Shown here piece after piece: positions 29,416 to 38,705 of a stretch of 64,000 nucleotides of DNA (positions within the stretch are counted from its first letter, which is position 1; the number at the start of each line of letters is the position of its first letter). This stretch comes from Pycnococcus provasolii (Eukaryota > Chlorophyta > Pseudoscourfieldiophyceae > Pseudoscourfieldiales > Pycnococcaceae): NCBI GenBank assembly GCA_938743325.2, contig OW568874.1:682001-746000 (forward strand). The letters run 5' to 3'. The position numbers and the translations under genes were made by a program. A model generated the notes under the pieces. That model was not told the DNA's origin. It ran no database searches and saw only the letters and a program-made list of their open reading frames with translations.

Positions 29416-32238
29416 CTAGGCTGCGCCACGCCACTTGCTATTTCCCTTTGCTTTGATCGCCTCGTGAACGTTAACATGTTCGACTTGCGCAATCCTGCGG
29501 AGAGGGCCACCCTCTCCGTTCAGCATAAGCACGCTCATGCGCTTGTTCGAAGGACTGTCGACATCCTTAACCGCCTTCTGCTTCAAAAGACGACGTCGCG
29601 ACTTTTGTGATGGCTTACCGCCATCACCACCACCACCACCACTACTACTCACCAGCTGACACTGCTTTCGCAGCTGGTTGAGCGTGTATGACTCGACGTC
29701 GCCGTCGTCGTACGTGACGACATGGGTGTACCGACCCGGTGCGTCCGTGGCGGTGACGGTACCCTCGTAGTAGTTGCCGTCATCAAACAGCTTGGTGATA
29801 CGGGCGCCCAGCCCATAAGAAGAAGATGGCGATGTTGCCACAGGGGCAGGCATGTCCACGGGTGCCGTGGCAGCTGGCTCGGGACTCTCAATGGCACTTA
29901 CCACACTGCTATGTGCCCATGCTTGCGCCATTTTTGCGTGTTCCTGTTCCTGTTCCTGTTCCTGTTCCTGTTCCTGTTCCTGTTCTGCCTCAGCCTCCTC
30001 CTCGATGGGCGAGCACGCGATGCCGCCACTCTCGCGCCTCTCTACCTCTTCCTCGAGCACGGCGAGTGCCGCCATCTCGATCTCCTCGCGCTGCGCCGCA
30101 AGTTCCGACTCGGCAGCCTTCTCCAATTGTACACGTTGCTCCTGCAGGGCACGCGCGTGACCCTCCTGCATCTGCTGCCGCTGCTCTTGCAAAGCTTGAG
30201 CGTGCCTCGCCTCCACCTCCTGAAGTGCTAGTCTATGCTCGTCTAGCATTTTAGTCCTCATCTCCTCGAGTGCTAGCCTCTTCTCCTCATCAAAACCCAC
30301 TTGCAGCTCACGCCGCTGCGTTTCCAGCACCTTGCTGAGACGCTGCAGCCGCTCCGCCTCGTTGCTCGCCTCGCGCTTCGACGCGAGCGCCTCGCGCCTT
30401 GCGGCTTGAACAGCACGTTCCTTCTCCTCGGAGGCGAGCACGAGCGCAGCCTCTAGCTCGCGCAGCTCCTCGCGCTGTGCCTCGATAGCCTTTCGATGCC
30501 TTGTCTCGAGCTCGACGCGCTCCTCCTCGCGTGCCTCGGCCAGCTTCGCATCGAGCTCTCTCTGCTCCTTTGCAGCCGCCTCTGCTTCTAAGCGCTGCTT
30601 CTTCTCTGCCTCGAGTTCACGGCTCGCGTTGACGACCGGCTCGCAGATGACGCGCTGGGCATTGACTGCGAATCGCAGCGTGTTGATGGACCGTGACACG
30701 TCGGCTGCCGAATCATCGGCGACACACGCGCAAATGGACGTTCGGCTATTACCTCCAATGGCATCTTTCAGGAGCATGGTGAGGTTGCTTTCACGCCACG
30801 GGATGTGCTGCTTTCCTTCTCCGATACTCTCGACGACGCGCTTTAGTGTCAGCAGGCTGAGATTGATCGCACGTCCCTCCGCCTGTCGTCCGGATGCCTC
30901 GAGGCCAGCCATCCCTCTCGACGGCGTTCCTGGCGTCCTTGGGGTTATCAGCTGCTGATAATAACCTCCTCGTCCTGGCGTTTTCGGCAGAGGTGCAGGC
31001 GTCGCCGCCGCATCTTGAGGGGATGACTTCTCGAGGCTTTCCGCACCTGCAAGGTCCACGAGGAACAGATTCGCCTTCAGCATCGTTCCGTCCGCCCTTC
31101 GACGTGCAACGAAGATTTTGAAAATAGCATGCGATCGGCTGCTCCTTGCGTTTGACGCGGTGGACGCCGCGGCACGTCTCGCAACACCCATCTCAAGCAC
31201 GCTCTGCAACTGTTCGAGCGTACGGCACGTGCGTTCCTCGGCGCCTTTAACAGTGCCGCCAAAGACTTTGAGTTTGTTGCTGTCGCCGTCATGCTTGTCG
31301 TGAGTCGTCGCGGTGGGCCTGAGAAGGTCGTACACGCCCTCGTTGTACACCTCGAAGAAGCTCGCCTTGGTAGTGACAACGCAGTCTCCCCCGAATCGTG
31401 CGATTTCCTTGGTGAGGTACGCGAGAACGCGCGGTGTGAGACCTTCCTTGTTGTCGAAGCCTAGCGTGTGCGTCTTCCCCGACCCAGTCGCTCCGTACGC
31501 GAGCAGAGACTGGTTCACGCCTCGTAGCACGCCGTCAACCGCGCCTCTTCCTACGGCGTCGAAGATGTGCGTCTCCGACGCGTCCGGTCCAAATATGCGG
31601 TCGGCGTGAGCATCGTGCGAGTGCCCATTATTGTCTATGATTTGTATGCTCGAGGTGCTGCTGCTGTTGTTGTTAGTTTTAATTTGTATGCTGGCGGCGG
31701 TGGTGGTACTGGCGTTGTTGTTATTTTGGAAGTTGGGCTTGACTCGAACGACGACTGATATGCGAGCGACGGACGAAGGTCCGTGTCCCGTGGGACTAGC
31801 AGGTGACGACGGGTAGTAGGGCTGCTGCTGCCTGAGCATGCTTGCTGTCGCCGGTCTTTGGTGTGTCTGTGTGCCAGGCGTTGCCTTCGGCGTCGTCGTT
31901 GCGGATCTCGGCCTGAACTTGAGCTGAAGCACGGACGAAGCATGATGTTTCCTTAAGGCGGATACGGGCGTCCGCAGTGCAGTTTCGTCTTGGCAGTTTT
32001 CCTGATTGTCACCAACCAAGGCTGCTGCTTTCGGAGTCTCCACGACGTGAGTGCGCGTGGGCGACGGCGGTGGTAGGGGTGGGGTACCCTTAGTTGCCGT
32101 GGTAGTTGGAATGACGGCGGGTTGCGTGTCTAGCAGCACCGACGCCCACCTCTCCGACGGCGACAGCGGACACTCCTCAAGCAAAGCAGGCGGCGAGGGC
32201 GCGGAGGGCGCGTGAGGTGCCCCAGGCGTCGTGGGCAT
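29416..32238 (-). CDS. Kinesin motor with C-terminal coiled coil and Tudor-like module
   Basis: Microtubule motor of 940 residues; start ATG 32238 (MPTTPGAPHAPS), since the longer frame to 32367 lacks an ATG. The N-terminus carries S/TP-rich linkers. The motor (about 155-530) has ISVVVRVKP, P-loop YGATGSGKTHTL, switch I NARSSRSHAIFKI and switch II FLVDLAGAES. Loop 11 after switch II is longer than usual by about 35 residues and rich in TP motifs. A long coiled coil (about 545-770) follows, then an EQ hexad repeat, then a Tudor-like module (GARITKLFDDGNYYEGTVTA...TYDDGDVESY) and a basic tail (KQKAVKDVDSPSNKRMSVLM). N-terminal motor placement and the P-loop suggest a kinesin-10/8-like or orphan class. 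The tail is duplicated in the next gene. Confidence 0.9.
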   Translation of the reverse strand: MPTTPGAPHAPSAPSPPALLEECPLSPSERWASVLLDTQPAVIPTTTATKGTPPLPPPSPTRTHVVETPKAAALVGDNQENCQDETALRTPVSALRKHHASSVLQLKFRPRSATTTPKATPGTQTHQRPATASMLRQQQPYYPSSPASPTGHGPSSVARISVVVRVKPNFQNNNNASTTTAASIQIKTNNNSSSTSSIQIIDNNGHSHDAHADRIFGPDASETHIFDAVGRGAVDGVLRGVNQSLLAYGATGSGKTHTLGFDNKEGLTPRVLAYLTKEIARFGGDCVVTTKASFFEVYNEGVYDLLRPTATTHDKHDGDSNKLKVFGGTVKGAEERTCRTLEQLQSVLEMGVARRAAASTASNARSSRSHAIFKIFVARRRADGTMLKANLFLVDLAGAESLEKSSPQDAAATPAPLPKTPGRGGYYQQLITPRTPGTPSRGMAGLEASGRQAEGRAINLSLLTLKRVVESIGEGKQHIPWRESNLTMLLKDAIGGNSRTSICACVADDSAADVSRSINTLRFAVNAQRVICEPVVNASRELEAEKKQRLEAEAAAKEQRELDAKLAEAREEERVELETRHRKAIEAQREELRELEAALVLASEEKERAVQAARREALASKREASNEAERLQRLSKVLETQRRELQVGFDEEKRLALEEMRTKMLDEHRLALQEVEARHAQALQEQRQQMQEGHARALQEQRVQLEKAAESELAAQREEIEMAALAVLEEEVERRESGGIACSPIEEEAEAEQEQEQEQEQEQEQEHAKMAQAWAHSSVVSAIESPEPAATAPVDMPAPVATSPSSSYGLGARITKLFDDGNYYEGTVTATDAPGRYTHVVTYDDGDVESYTLNQLRKQCQLVSSSGGGGGDGGKPSQKSRRRLLKQKAVKDVDSPSNKRMSVLMLNGEGGPLRRIAQVEHVNVHEAIKAKGNSKWRGAA
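29941..29987 (-). repeat. Hexanucleotide repeat encoding Glu-Gln in the kinesin tail
   Basis: About eight TTCCTG units (GAACAG on the coding strand, with variants) encode alternating Glu-Gln after the coiled coil. The unit keeps the reading frame, so length can vary without disruption. Confidence 0.85.
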
Positions 32239-32584
32239 GGCAGCACGCGCCGGTAGTAAAAAAATGAAGGAGGGGGAACTGGCGCGCGTGCTACGGGTAG
32301 GTGGAGAAGTGGTCAAATCCTGAAAAAAAGGCAATTTGGGGATCCACCCTGAAACGCAAACTATCAAAAAGGCGTTGTTAATTCCCCTTTGGCCCTTTTG
32401 GTTTTCTATCTGTCATTTTCTCACTTCGAAAACCATTCGAAAACCGTCCAGGTTTTTGTTTCGGGGTTGGTTGGTTGGGCTTCCCCGTTCCCGACGCTCT
32501 CTCTCGTCGTCGTCATTTCTCTCTCTGTTCATATTAAAATAACTTCATACAGTGAGTGTCTTACTTACTTACTGTATCATCATC
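32239..32584. promoter_or_regulatory. Divergent promoter between kinesin and its tail-only paralogue
   Basis: This 346 bp spacer separates two head-to-head genes. It contains T-rich and CT-rich runs (32390-32530, CTCTCTCG and CTCTCTCTG) but no clear TATA box. I see no other gene in it. Confidence 0.5.
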
Positions 32585-33712
32585 ATGGCGACGGTCAAGT
32601 CACTCATTGCGAGATGGGCGGCGCACGGATCATCAACGGCGTCAACAATTGTGGCTCATAATTGTACCACCACAGTGGCAATGAACAATCATGAGAAGGA
32701 GAATGACGACAACAACAACGCGATCATAGTACCCTCAAACAACACCGCCGCGATTTGTGCTCCGTCCACAAAGGCTATGCAAGATAATAAGCAAACGAAC
32801 GCGAACGGCGTGCCAAGACCCGCAGAAGCGGGCAAGAACCGCGGTGACGAAGTTAGCAGAGGAGAGCACGAGCGCGCTCTGCAGGAACAACGCGGGCAGA
32901 TGGAGCACGAGCATGCGCGTGCACTCGAGGAGACGCGTGCACAGCACGAGCGCGCTCTGCAGGAACAACGCGGGCAGATGGAGCACGAGCATGCGCGTGC
33001 ACTCGAGGAGACGCGTGCGCAGCACGAGCGCGCTCTGCACGAACAACGCGGGCAGATGGAGCAAGAGCATGCGCGTGCACTCGAGGAGACGCGTGCGCAG
33101 CACGAGCGCGCTCTGCAGGAACAACGCGGGCAGATGGAGCACGAGCATGCGTGTGCACTCGAGGAGACGCGTGCGCAGCACGAGCGCGCTCTGCAGGAGC
33201 AGCGCATTGAGTTTGAGCAAGCAACCGCGTCGGAGCTTGCGGCGCAGCGCGAGGAGCTCGAGACGGCGGCGCTCGCCGTGCTCGAGGAGGAGGTGGAGAG
33301 GCGCACGAGTGCCGGCATCGCATGCTCGCCCATCGAGGAGGAGGTGGAGAGGCGCGACAGTGCCGGCATCGCATGCTCGCCCATCGAGGAGGTTCCCTCG
33401 GTTCAGGGCGAGGAGGACGTGGACGTGGGGACGACTGCAGGGCTTACGCCGCCACCTGCCGCGTCACCCCCACCCGTGGACGTGAACGTGGGCGTCGGTT
33501 TGGGCGTTGCAGAATCGTTCGGAAGTTTGTCGTCCCCTGGTGCATCATCCGTGTTTGAGAACGAGAACCAGTCGGTCGCTGAGGCGAAGAAGGGCGAGAA
33601 GAAGGTTAAGAAAGGGCGCCGTCTTTTGAAGCAGAAGGCGGTTAAGGATGTCGACAGTCCTTCGAGCAGGCGCATGAGCGTGCTTATGCATAGCAACACG
33701 CAAAGAGCGTAG
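32585..33712 (+). CDS. Coiled-coil protein, motor-less paralogue of the kinesin tail
   Basis: The protein has 375 residues from ATG 32585. A non-repetitive N-terminus is followed by four full and one partial 26-residue repeats (HERALQEQRGQMEHEHARAL then EETRAQ), a predicted long coiled coil. It continues as SELAAQREELETAALAVLEE, then VERR.SAGIACSPIEEE twice, and ends KQKAVKDVDSPSSRRMSVLM. All of these blocks recur in the neighbouring kinesin tail, but the motor and Tudor-like module are missing. At DNA level about 75 bp near the end are almost identical to the kinesin. It is therefore a partial inverted duplicate, possibly forming hetero-coiled-coils with the kinesin. Its function is unknown. 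Confidence 0.8.
   Translation: MATVKSLIARWAAHGSSTASTIVAHNCTTTVAMNNHEKENDDNNNAIIVPSNNTAAICAPSTKAMQDNKQTNANGVPRPAEAGKNRGDEVSRGEHERALQEQRGQMEHEHARALEETRAQHERALQEQRGQMEHEHARALEETRAQHERALHEQRGQMEQEHARALEETRAQHERALQEQRGQMEHEHACALEETRAQHERALQEQRIEFEQATASELAAQREELETAALAVLEEEVERRTSAGIACSPIEEEVERRDSAGIACSPIEEVPSVQGEEDVDVGTTAGLTPPPAASPPPVDVNVGVGLGVAESFGSLSSPGASSVFENENQSVAEAKKGEKKVKKGRRLLKQKAVKDVDSPSSRRMSVLMHSNTQRA
32864..33200 (+). repeat. Tandem 78-bp coding repeats (4.3 copies)
   Basis: Units start at 32864, 32942, 33020, 33098 and 33176 (partial), each 78 bp, and differ by only a few bases. They encode 26-residue coiled-coil modules. The near-identity of units indicates recent amplification or homogenisation. 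Confidence 0.92.
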
Positions 33713-34203
33713 TCTAAATAAAGAAGCTGCGTGGCGTGCGTGCGTGCGAAAGATACATAGTAGTATAGTACTACTGGTGGACCCTATCATCTTCTGTAAC
33801 GAATGACAAGTAACCTCGCGAGGGCAATCATACGAACCTTTCCTTCCAACCCCGCGGATCTCGCCTCCCCGTCCAACCCCGAGATGCCCTTTCGCTAGGA
33901 GATTCCGTCCAGGCTGTTCTTGTGGCTCAATTGTGGAGGTGTGGTCCTCACAGAATCAGAATCGTTTCAAGTTCTGTGGTGACGCGTCTTCGAGGGTGGT
34001 CCCCCCGTTTGGTTTTGGTTGGGTTTCGTTTGGCCTTCCCACCCGGTTAACCGTTTGGCGATCAGCTCCAGTGCCTTGCCATATTGCTATTGCTATTGAC
34101 ATTGATATTGCTATTGCTATTGATATTGCTATTGCTATTGCTATTGATATTGCTATTGCTATTGCTATTGCTATTGACATTGCTATTGCTATTGATTGAT
34201 ATC
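33713..34203. repeat. Spacer with a (TTGCTA)n hexanucleotide array upstream of the VTT gene
   Basis: The first 370 bp hold nothing recognisable. From 34083 to 34200 runs a hexanucleotide array of TTGCTA with GACATT and GATATT variants, ending only 3 bp before the ATG of the next gene. It is probably in the 5' leader. It is translated in one frame as a Leu/Ile run, which is not counted as coding here. Confidence 0.75.
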
Positions 34204-35346
34204 ATGGCGTGTACGTGCTCGTCTCGTCCCTCCTCTCGTGGTCTTGGTGGTCGTGCTCTTGGTGGTCGTGCTGCTTCTCGTGCTGGTCAGTGTGCTGCTG
34301 CTCGTGCTGCTTCTCGTGCTGCTTCTGCTCCTTCTTCTGCTCCTTCTGCTCCCCCATCCATTGCTCGTGCTCCTTCCACTGCTCGTGCTCGTCGTGTCTT
34401 TCCCGAGGTGCTTCTTTTTTCTTCTCGGGGAGAATCTGATCCTTCATCTTCGTCTCTGCCATGGAAGCAGTCATTATTAGGGAAGCAACCTTGCGATGAT
34501 GTCAATGTCAACGGCGTCTCTCTCCCCGTCGTAACCACACTCGCTGCTCTCGGTGCGTGGTCGTGCGTGTTTCCTGAAGGCGCGCACGCAGCGGCAGCAG
34601 CAGCGGCAGCAGCAGCAGCAGAAGGTGGTGCTTCGCACTGGGCGCTCATTGACGGCTTCTACGACGCCGTCGAAGCGAGTGGTGCACTCGGACCAACGCT
34701 GCTCTTCCTTGTCACGCTAACGGCGGAAATGCTGCCGCTCGTACCGACACAGCCCATATACCTCACCGCAGGTCTCATCTTCGGAAACACGACAGACGGC
34801 CTGCTGCCCGCATGGGGGGGCACCGTCGCCGCCGCGGGACTCAGCTACGCCGTCGCTCGCTCGCTCGGGAAGCCTGGTGGTGCACTCAGCGGCCTCGTCG
34901 CCTTTGTATTCGAGCGCGAGGGGAACGGCGAAGGTGGTGCGAACGACACAAAGAACAACCTCAAGGCGAAGCTGGAAGGGTTGACGGATGACGGATTTGC
35001 CGCAAGCACTCTCAAGGTGCTCCTGCTGCGCTTTTCACCCGTCGTACCATACAGCATTTCAAACTACGCCAGTGGACTGCTGGGCATTCGCTTCGCACCG
35101 TTCTTCCTCGGAACCGCTCTTGGTATGATCCCATGGGCTATCCTGTACGTCGGACTCGGTGGAACGGGACACGCCGCGCTCGCGTCTGGAGCGGAGGGTT
35201 TCGACGACCTGCTTGACGACGTCGTTGCTCAGGCGGAGTTGATCGCGTCAAATCCCGCAGCTCGCGCGGTAGCGTTAACAGCCACCGGAAGCCTCGCAGC
35301 CTTTGTCATCAGCAGTGTGATGGGCATTCGTCGGCGCACGACTTGA
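34204..35346 (+). CDS. VTT-domain (SNARE-associated/DedA/TVP38-like) membrane protein, plastid-targeted
   Basis: The protein has 380 residues from ATG 34204. The N-terminal 100 residues are Ser/Arg/Ala-rich with repeated CTCGTG and CTGCTT codon pairs, like an algal transit peptide. The VTT core begins near LFLVTLTAEMLPLVPTQP, continues through TAGLIFGNTTDGLLPAWGG, and includes the conserved LLLRFSPVVPYSISNYASG (family pattern R..P..P....NY..G), then FFLGTALGMIPWAILYVGLG. VTT proteins act as lipid scramblases or in membrane trafficking; plastid copies are common in algae. Poly-Ala from GCA repeats lies at 34587-34620. The gene is convergent with CFAP20. The call is firm for the family; the exact role is unknown. 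Confidence 0.85.
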   Translation: MACTCSSRPSSRGLGGRALGGRAASRAGQCAAARAASRAASAPSSAPSAPPSIARAPSTARARRVFPEVLLFSSRGESDPSSSSLPWKQSLLGKQPCDDVNVNGVSLPVVTTLAALGAWSCVFPEGAHAAAAAAAAAAAEGGASHWALIDGFYDAVEASGALGPTLLFLVTLTAEMLPLVPTQPIYLTAGLIFGNTTDGLLPAWGGTVAAAGLSYAVARSLGKPGGALSGLVAFVFEREGNGEGGANDTKNNLKAKLEGLTDDGFAASTLKVLLLRFSPVVPYSISNYASGLLGIRFAPFFLGTALGMIPWAILYVGLGGTGHAALASGAEGFDDLLDDVVAQAELIASNPAARAVALTATGSLAAFVISSVMGIRRRTT

Positions 35347-35638
35347 CAACCTTTTGTAGAATGTGTTTTTCGTTTTTCTTCTTTGCAACCAACAGTCAAC
35401 TCCATCCACTCAGTTACACCCAGCCGTTCCGTGCACAAGTCCACTGTATCGTTTCTCATCCTCAAAATTATAGAAATCAACCCAACTCTGGCTGTTGTCG
35501 TTGCTGCTGCGTCGCATACTTTCGTAATTTTTGTTTTTTTTGTTCTGTTGTTGTTGTTGTTGTTGTTGTGCTGCTGCCATGGTTGCGAGCGAGCGTCATA
35601 TCCCGTGTCGCCCCTCAACCGGCGCGCGCCCGAGCAAC
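35347..35638. other. Convergent 3' spacer
   Basis: A T-rich spacer holds the 3' ends of the VTT and CFAP20 genes. It has a (TTG)n run at about 35545-35570 and, for the minus strand, TGTAA near 35423. No gene is seen. Confidence 0.5.
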
Positions 35639-36217
35639 CTACGAGTTGGTCTTTTGGATGGGCAGGAACAGTTTGTACTCCGGCGGGAGCTCCTCCTCGC
35701 TGTACAGGCGGTCGGAGAAGTAGATGCGTCGAATGCGGCAGTTGGCGTGAATCTGCACCCGCAGGGTCTCAATGTAGTTCGTGCCGTACGCACGCCTCGT
35801 GAAGTCGCTGAGGTTGAACTGAATCTGGTTCCAGCCCTCGTCAAGGCGCATGGGCATGGTGCAGATGAACGGCTTGACGCGCGTTGTGCTCTGGTAGTTC
35901 GAGGCGCGGAAGCGGCGGCGAACGTTCTTGTCGTCCAACACCTGCACCTCGAAGCTGAAGTACTTCCGCAAGTTCTTGATAATCATAACCAAGAACGGCA
36001 GCTTGATTCCTAACGTCTGCTCCGGGTTGGCGGGGCAGGTGATGTAGATGGTGCTGACGTTCGTTCCCATGATCTCGAGCACACTGGAGGCGATGTCGCC
36101 ATCCGTGATGCGCTTGATGTGTCCGTTGGAGACCTTCTTCTCCCACAGCTGCAGCGGCTTGCTGCCGATGCTGTAGAGGATGCTCAGAAAGCCGCTCTGG
36201 TACGAGTTCTTAAACAT
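35639..36217 (-). CDS. CFAP20: CFAP20 (BUG22/C16orf80), ciliary inner-junction protein
   Basis: The protein has 192 residues from an ATG that gives [20 protein letters not shown], the classic CFAP20 start. It continues through [57 protein letters not shown] and [20 protein letters not shown]. The length equals animal and plant orthologues and conservation is extremely high across eukaryotes. In flagellates it sits at the inner junction of doublet microtubules; nuclear transcription-related roles are also known in organisms without cilia. Its presence fits a flagellated or ancestrally flagellated alga but does not prove cilia. The single-exon gene is followed upstream by a 1.5 kb gene-poor region. 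Confidence 0.97.
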   Translation of the reverse strand: MFKNSYQSGFLSILYSIGSKPLQLWEKKVSNGHIKRITDGDIASSVLEIMGTNVSTIYITCPANPEQTLGIKLPFLVMIIKNLRKYFSFEVQVLDDKNVRRRFRASNYQSTTRVKPFICTMPMRLDEGWNQIQFNLSDFTRRAYGTNYIETLRVQIHANCRIRRIYFSDRLYSEEELPPEYKLFLPIQKTNS

Positions 36218-37790
36218 GGTGGTGTTTTTCTGCTTTTTTTTTGTTTATATGACGAGGGTAGAAAGAATATCTGGCGGGTCTTGCGAGAGAGAGATCTCCT
36301 CAAGTCCTCCAGTCTTTGTGTGTTGTCTCACACAAACGGCACGCGCGCACAGCTAAGCTCCGTCCGCTTTCTCTAAAGGAGAGGAAGTAGTTGCAAGCAC
36401 AAGTAGTAGCAAACAGTAAGACTGAGCGAGCAAGGAAGACACGCGAGACAAACAACACGAAGACAAGGCGCGAGAGAGTTAACACCTATAAGGTTAAGCT
36501 AACAAACCTCTGCAAGGACTGTGTTTGAGCAGTGTGCACTACCGTACAAGCAGTACGAGTAAGTGTGTTTGCGCAATGGCCGAGTTTGGAGTGGGAGAGG
36601 GAGTGGGAGAGGGAGCGAGCAAGGGCAAGGAGAGAGGCGAGAGGCGAGGTTGAAAGCGAGAACAGTTGGTTGGGCGCAAGAAAACACCTTGCAACTGCAA
36701 GACGAGGACAAATAGTCTCTCTCTGCACCACTGTGCACCCTTCCCCACTCCCTCTGCACTCTGCACTCTGCAGTCGTGCTGCTGGCCTTTGCCTTTGTGG
36801 GTTCGCAGTGCAGTGCAGTGCATCCGGAAGGAAGGAAAGAGAGGTGGCAAGGTGGCCTGGCCTTGTTCTTGGGAGAGGGAAGCTCAAGCTCACTGAAGCT
36901 CACCCGGAATTGCGCAGAGAGTGCAGAGGTTCCAGCTTCCTCGTGAGTGTTGGCGAGCGAGCGAGTGCACGGCGACGGGTGAGCGGAATTCTTCGTTGCA
37001 ACGTTCAGGCGGTCTCCTTCCTCTTCGACGAGGCAGTGCGCTGTGCTCCCATGCTGCATGCAACTCCCAATGCACTCATGCAGTGGACTTGCAGTGGACT
37101 CTTCTCTTCTCTCCTCTTCCCTTCCCTTCTCTGTGCTGCTGCAATGCGCGCGACTTGTGTTCACGTGCGACAAATACATAGTAGGACTCGTTCCTGCTCC
37201 ATGCAAATCGCCTTCTTCGTCTGGGTGTCTGGGTGATTGGGTCTCGGGCATGAGCCTCCGAGGCGCAACCTGACCTGTCTCGGTCACGGTCTTCAACGAC
37301 TCCACGGCTTCGTCGTCGTCGTCTGCCAGTCGTCGTCGTCGTCGATGCATTTGCAACGGACTGGCCTGCTGAACTTTGAACTGGCCTGCTGTTAAGGCCT
37401 GGGTTGGGCCTGGTAGACGACCTCTGGCTCTTTGGTTCGGTCTTCGTTTGGGTAAGGAAAGGTTAAGGTTAGTCCACCTCGCATGAATAAAAGTCGTGTG
37501 TCGTGTGCTGTTAACGACTGGATTTGCAACGGGTCGTTCATCCACGAGGTGGGTGGGGGAGGCCGCGGGCGGGAGGCTCGACCGGAAGTGCCATTCCCGC
37601 GGCATGTCCGTTCCCACTGCGGCACGAGCAACGATCACATTTTGCTGTTAAGGTTGAAAATGCAAACCCCCAACCTCCTTCCGTATTCATGGGGAGCGGC
37701 CCTACCCTAACCCTAACCCTAACTTTTTGAGCTCCTCTCCAGCCATCTTCCAGCCTATAGTATTTGGACGTCGATCCCTACCCACCGCCC
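36218..37790. other. Gene-poor 1.5 kb stretch with overlapping low-complexity ORFs
   Basis: Both strands carry long open frames (minus 36499-37638, plus 36532-37236), but neither translates into a recognisable domain and both are low in complexity. The DNA is full of short repeated words: GGGAGA..GGGAG at 36586-36625, GCAGTGCA and CTCTGCAC at 36757-36825, and GCAGTGGACT near 37080. A telomere-like CCTAACCC tract lies at 37701-37723, about 70 bp before TFIIS. It may be a long leader/promoter region or an RNA locus. No tRNA or known RNA is visible. Confidence 0.4.
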
Positions 37791-38705
37791 ATGTCCGTCT
37801 CAAAGGCTGCGCGCAACCTGCTCGCGCTCGTCACCAAGGCTAAGGAAGCGAGTGCGAATTCCGATGACTCTGAGGTAAGCAGGTGCGTGGATATTCTTGC
37901 CACGCTGAAAACTGACGCGAGCGTCTCGCCAGCGGTGCTGATGGAGGCGCCGGAAATTGGAAAGACGCTGAAGGTGCTGAAAAAGCACGCCAACGAAAAA
38001 GTCGCCAAGTCGGCGGTGGAAGTGCTTTCGGCTTGGAAGGCGCTCATCGCGGGCGACGCGGCGGCAGCAGCACCTGCCCCCAAGGCGGCATCAGAAGCGC
38101 CCGTGAAGTCGGAGAAGCCCGCCAAGTCACCTCCGCCGCCATCCGCCTCCTCCGGCGGCGACGAGCTGCCGCCGTCGACGAACGACAAGGTGCGTGACGC
38201 GTTCGCGAAGAAGTTTGTGGAAACGCTCCAGCTTGCCCGCTCGGAGCTTCCGGACGACGAAAAGGCGAGCGCTTCTGGCGCGGACGTTGCGACACTCGCA
38301 TCACGCGTGGAGGCGGAGGCGTTCGCGAAGTTTGGTTCGGACAGCGCAAGCAAAGAGTACAAGGCGAAGATTCGAAGTTTGGTGTTCAACCTGCAGGACA
38401 AGAAGAACCCAGACCTGCGACGGCGTGTGTTGGTGGGCGACGTCGCGCCGGAGAAGCTTGCTCACATGTCCGCGGACGAGCTCGCTTCTGACGCTCTGCG
38501 GCGGGAGAAGGACAATATGCGGGAGCACGCTCTGTTCGAGTCTGAGCGCGGCGCCCTCAATGTGGCGACGACGGACGCGTTCAAGTGCGGGAAGTGCGGT
38601 AAGCGCAAGTGCGCGTACACGCAGGCTCAGACGCGGTCGGCGGACGAGCCGATGACGACGTTCGTGACTTGCATGAACTGCAACAACCGGTGGAAGTTCA
38701 GCTGA
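37791..38705 (+). CDS. TFIIS: Transcription elongation factor TFIIS
   Basis: The protein has 304 residues from ATG 37791; the longer frame to 37764 starts with TTG. TFIIS rescues arrested RNA polymerase II by stimulating transcript cleavage. Domain I (LW/TFIIS_N) spans about 1-80 with ILATLKTDASVSPAVLMEAP and KTLKVLKKHANEKVAKSA. A Pro/Lys linker follows. The central domain II includes VRDAFAKKFVETLQLA, SKEYKAKIRSLVFNLQDKKN and NPDLRRRVLVGDVAPEKLAH. The C-terminal zinc ribbon (about 264-304) has CGKCGKRKC, the catalytic acidic pair in RSADEPMTTFVTC, and CNNRWKF. All hallmark residues are present. TGTAA follows at 38775-38779. A telomere-like tract lies just upstream. Confidence 0.97.
   Translation: MSVSKAARNLLALVTKAKEASANSDDSEVSRCVDILATLKTDASVSPAVLMEAPEIGKTLKVLKKHANEKVAKSAVEVLSAWKALIAGDAAAAAPAPKAASEAPVKSEKPAKSPPPPSASSGGDELPPSTNDKVRDAFAKKFVETLQLARSELPDDEKASASGADVATLASRVEAEAFAKFGSDSASKEYKAKIRSLVFNLQDKKNPDLRRRVLVGDVAPEKLAHMSADELASDALRREKDNMREHALFESERGALNVATTDAFKCGKCGKRKCAYTQAQTRSADEPMTTFVTCMNCNNRWKFS

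Noticed and set aside
32864-33200. CRISPR-like array
   Set aside because: The 78-bp units are contiguous coding repeats without spacers.
34084-34203. Leu/Ile-rich N-terminus of the VTT protein encoded by the hexanucleotide array
   Set aside because: No ATG in that stretch; the ATG at 34204 starts a plausible transit peptide.
36499-37638. 379-codon minus-strand ORF
   Set aside because: Low complexity, no domain, overlapped by an equally long plus-strand frame.
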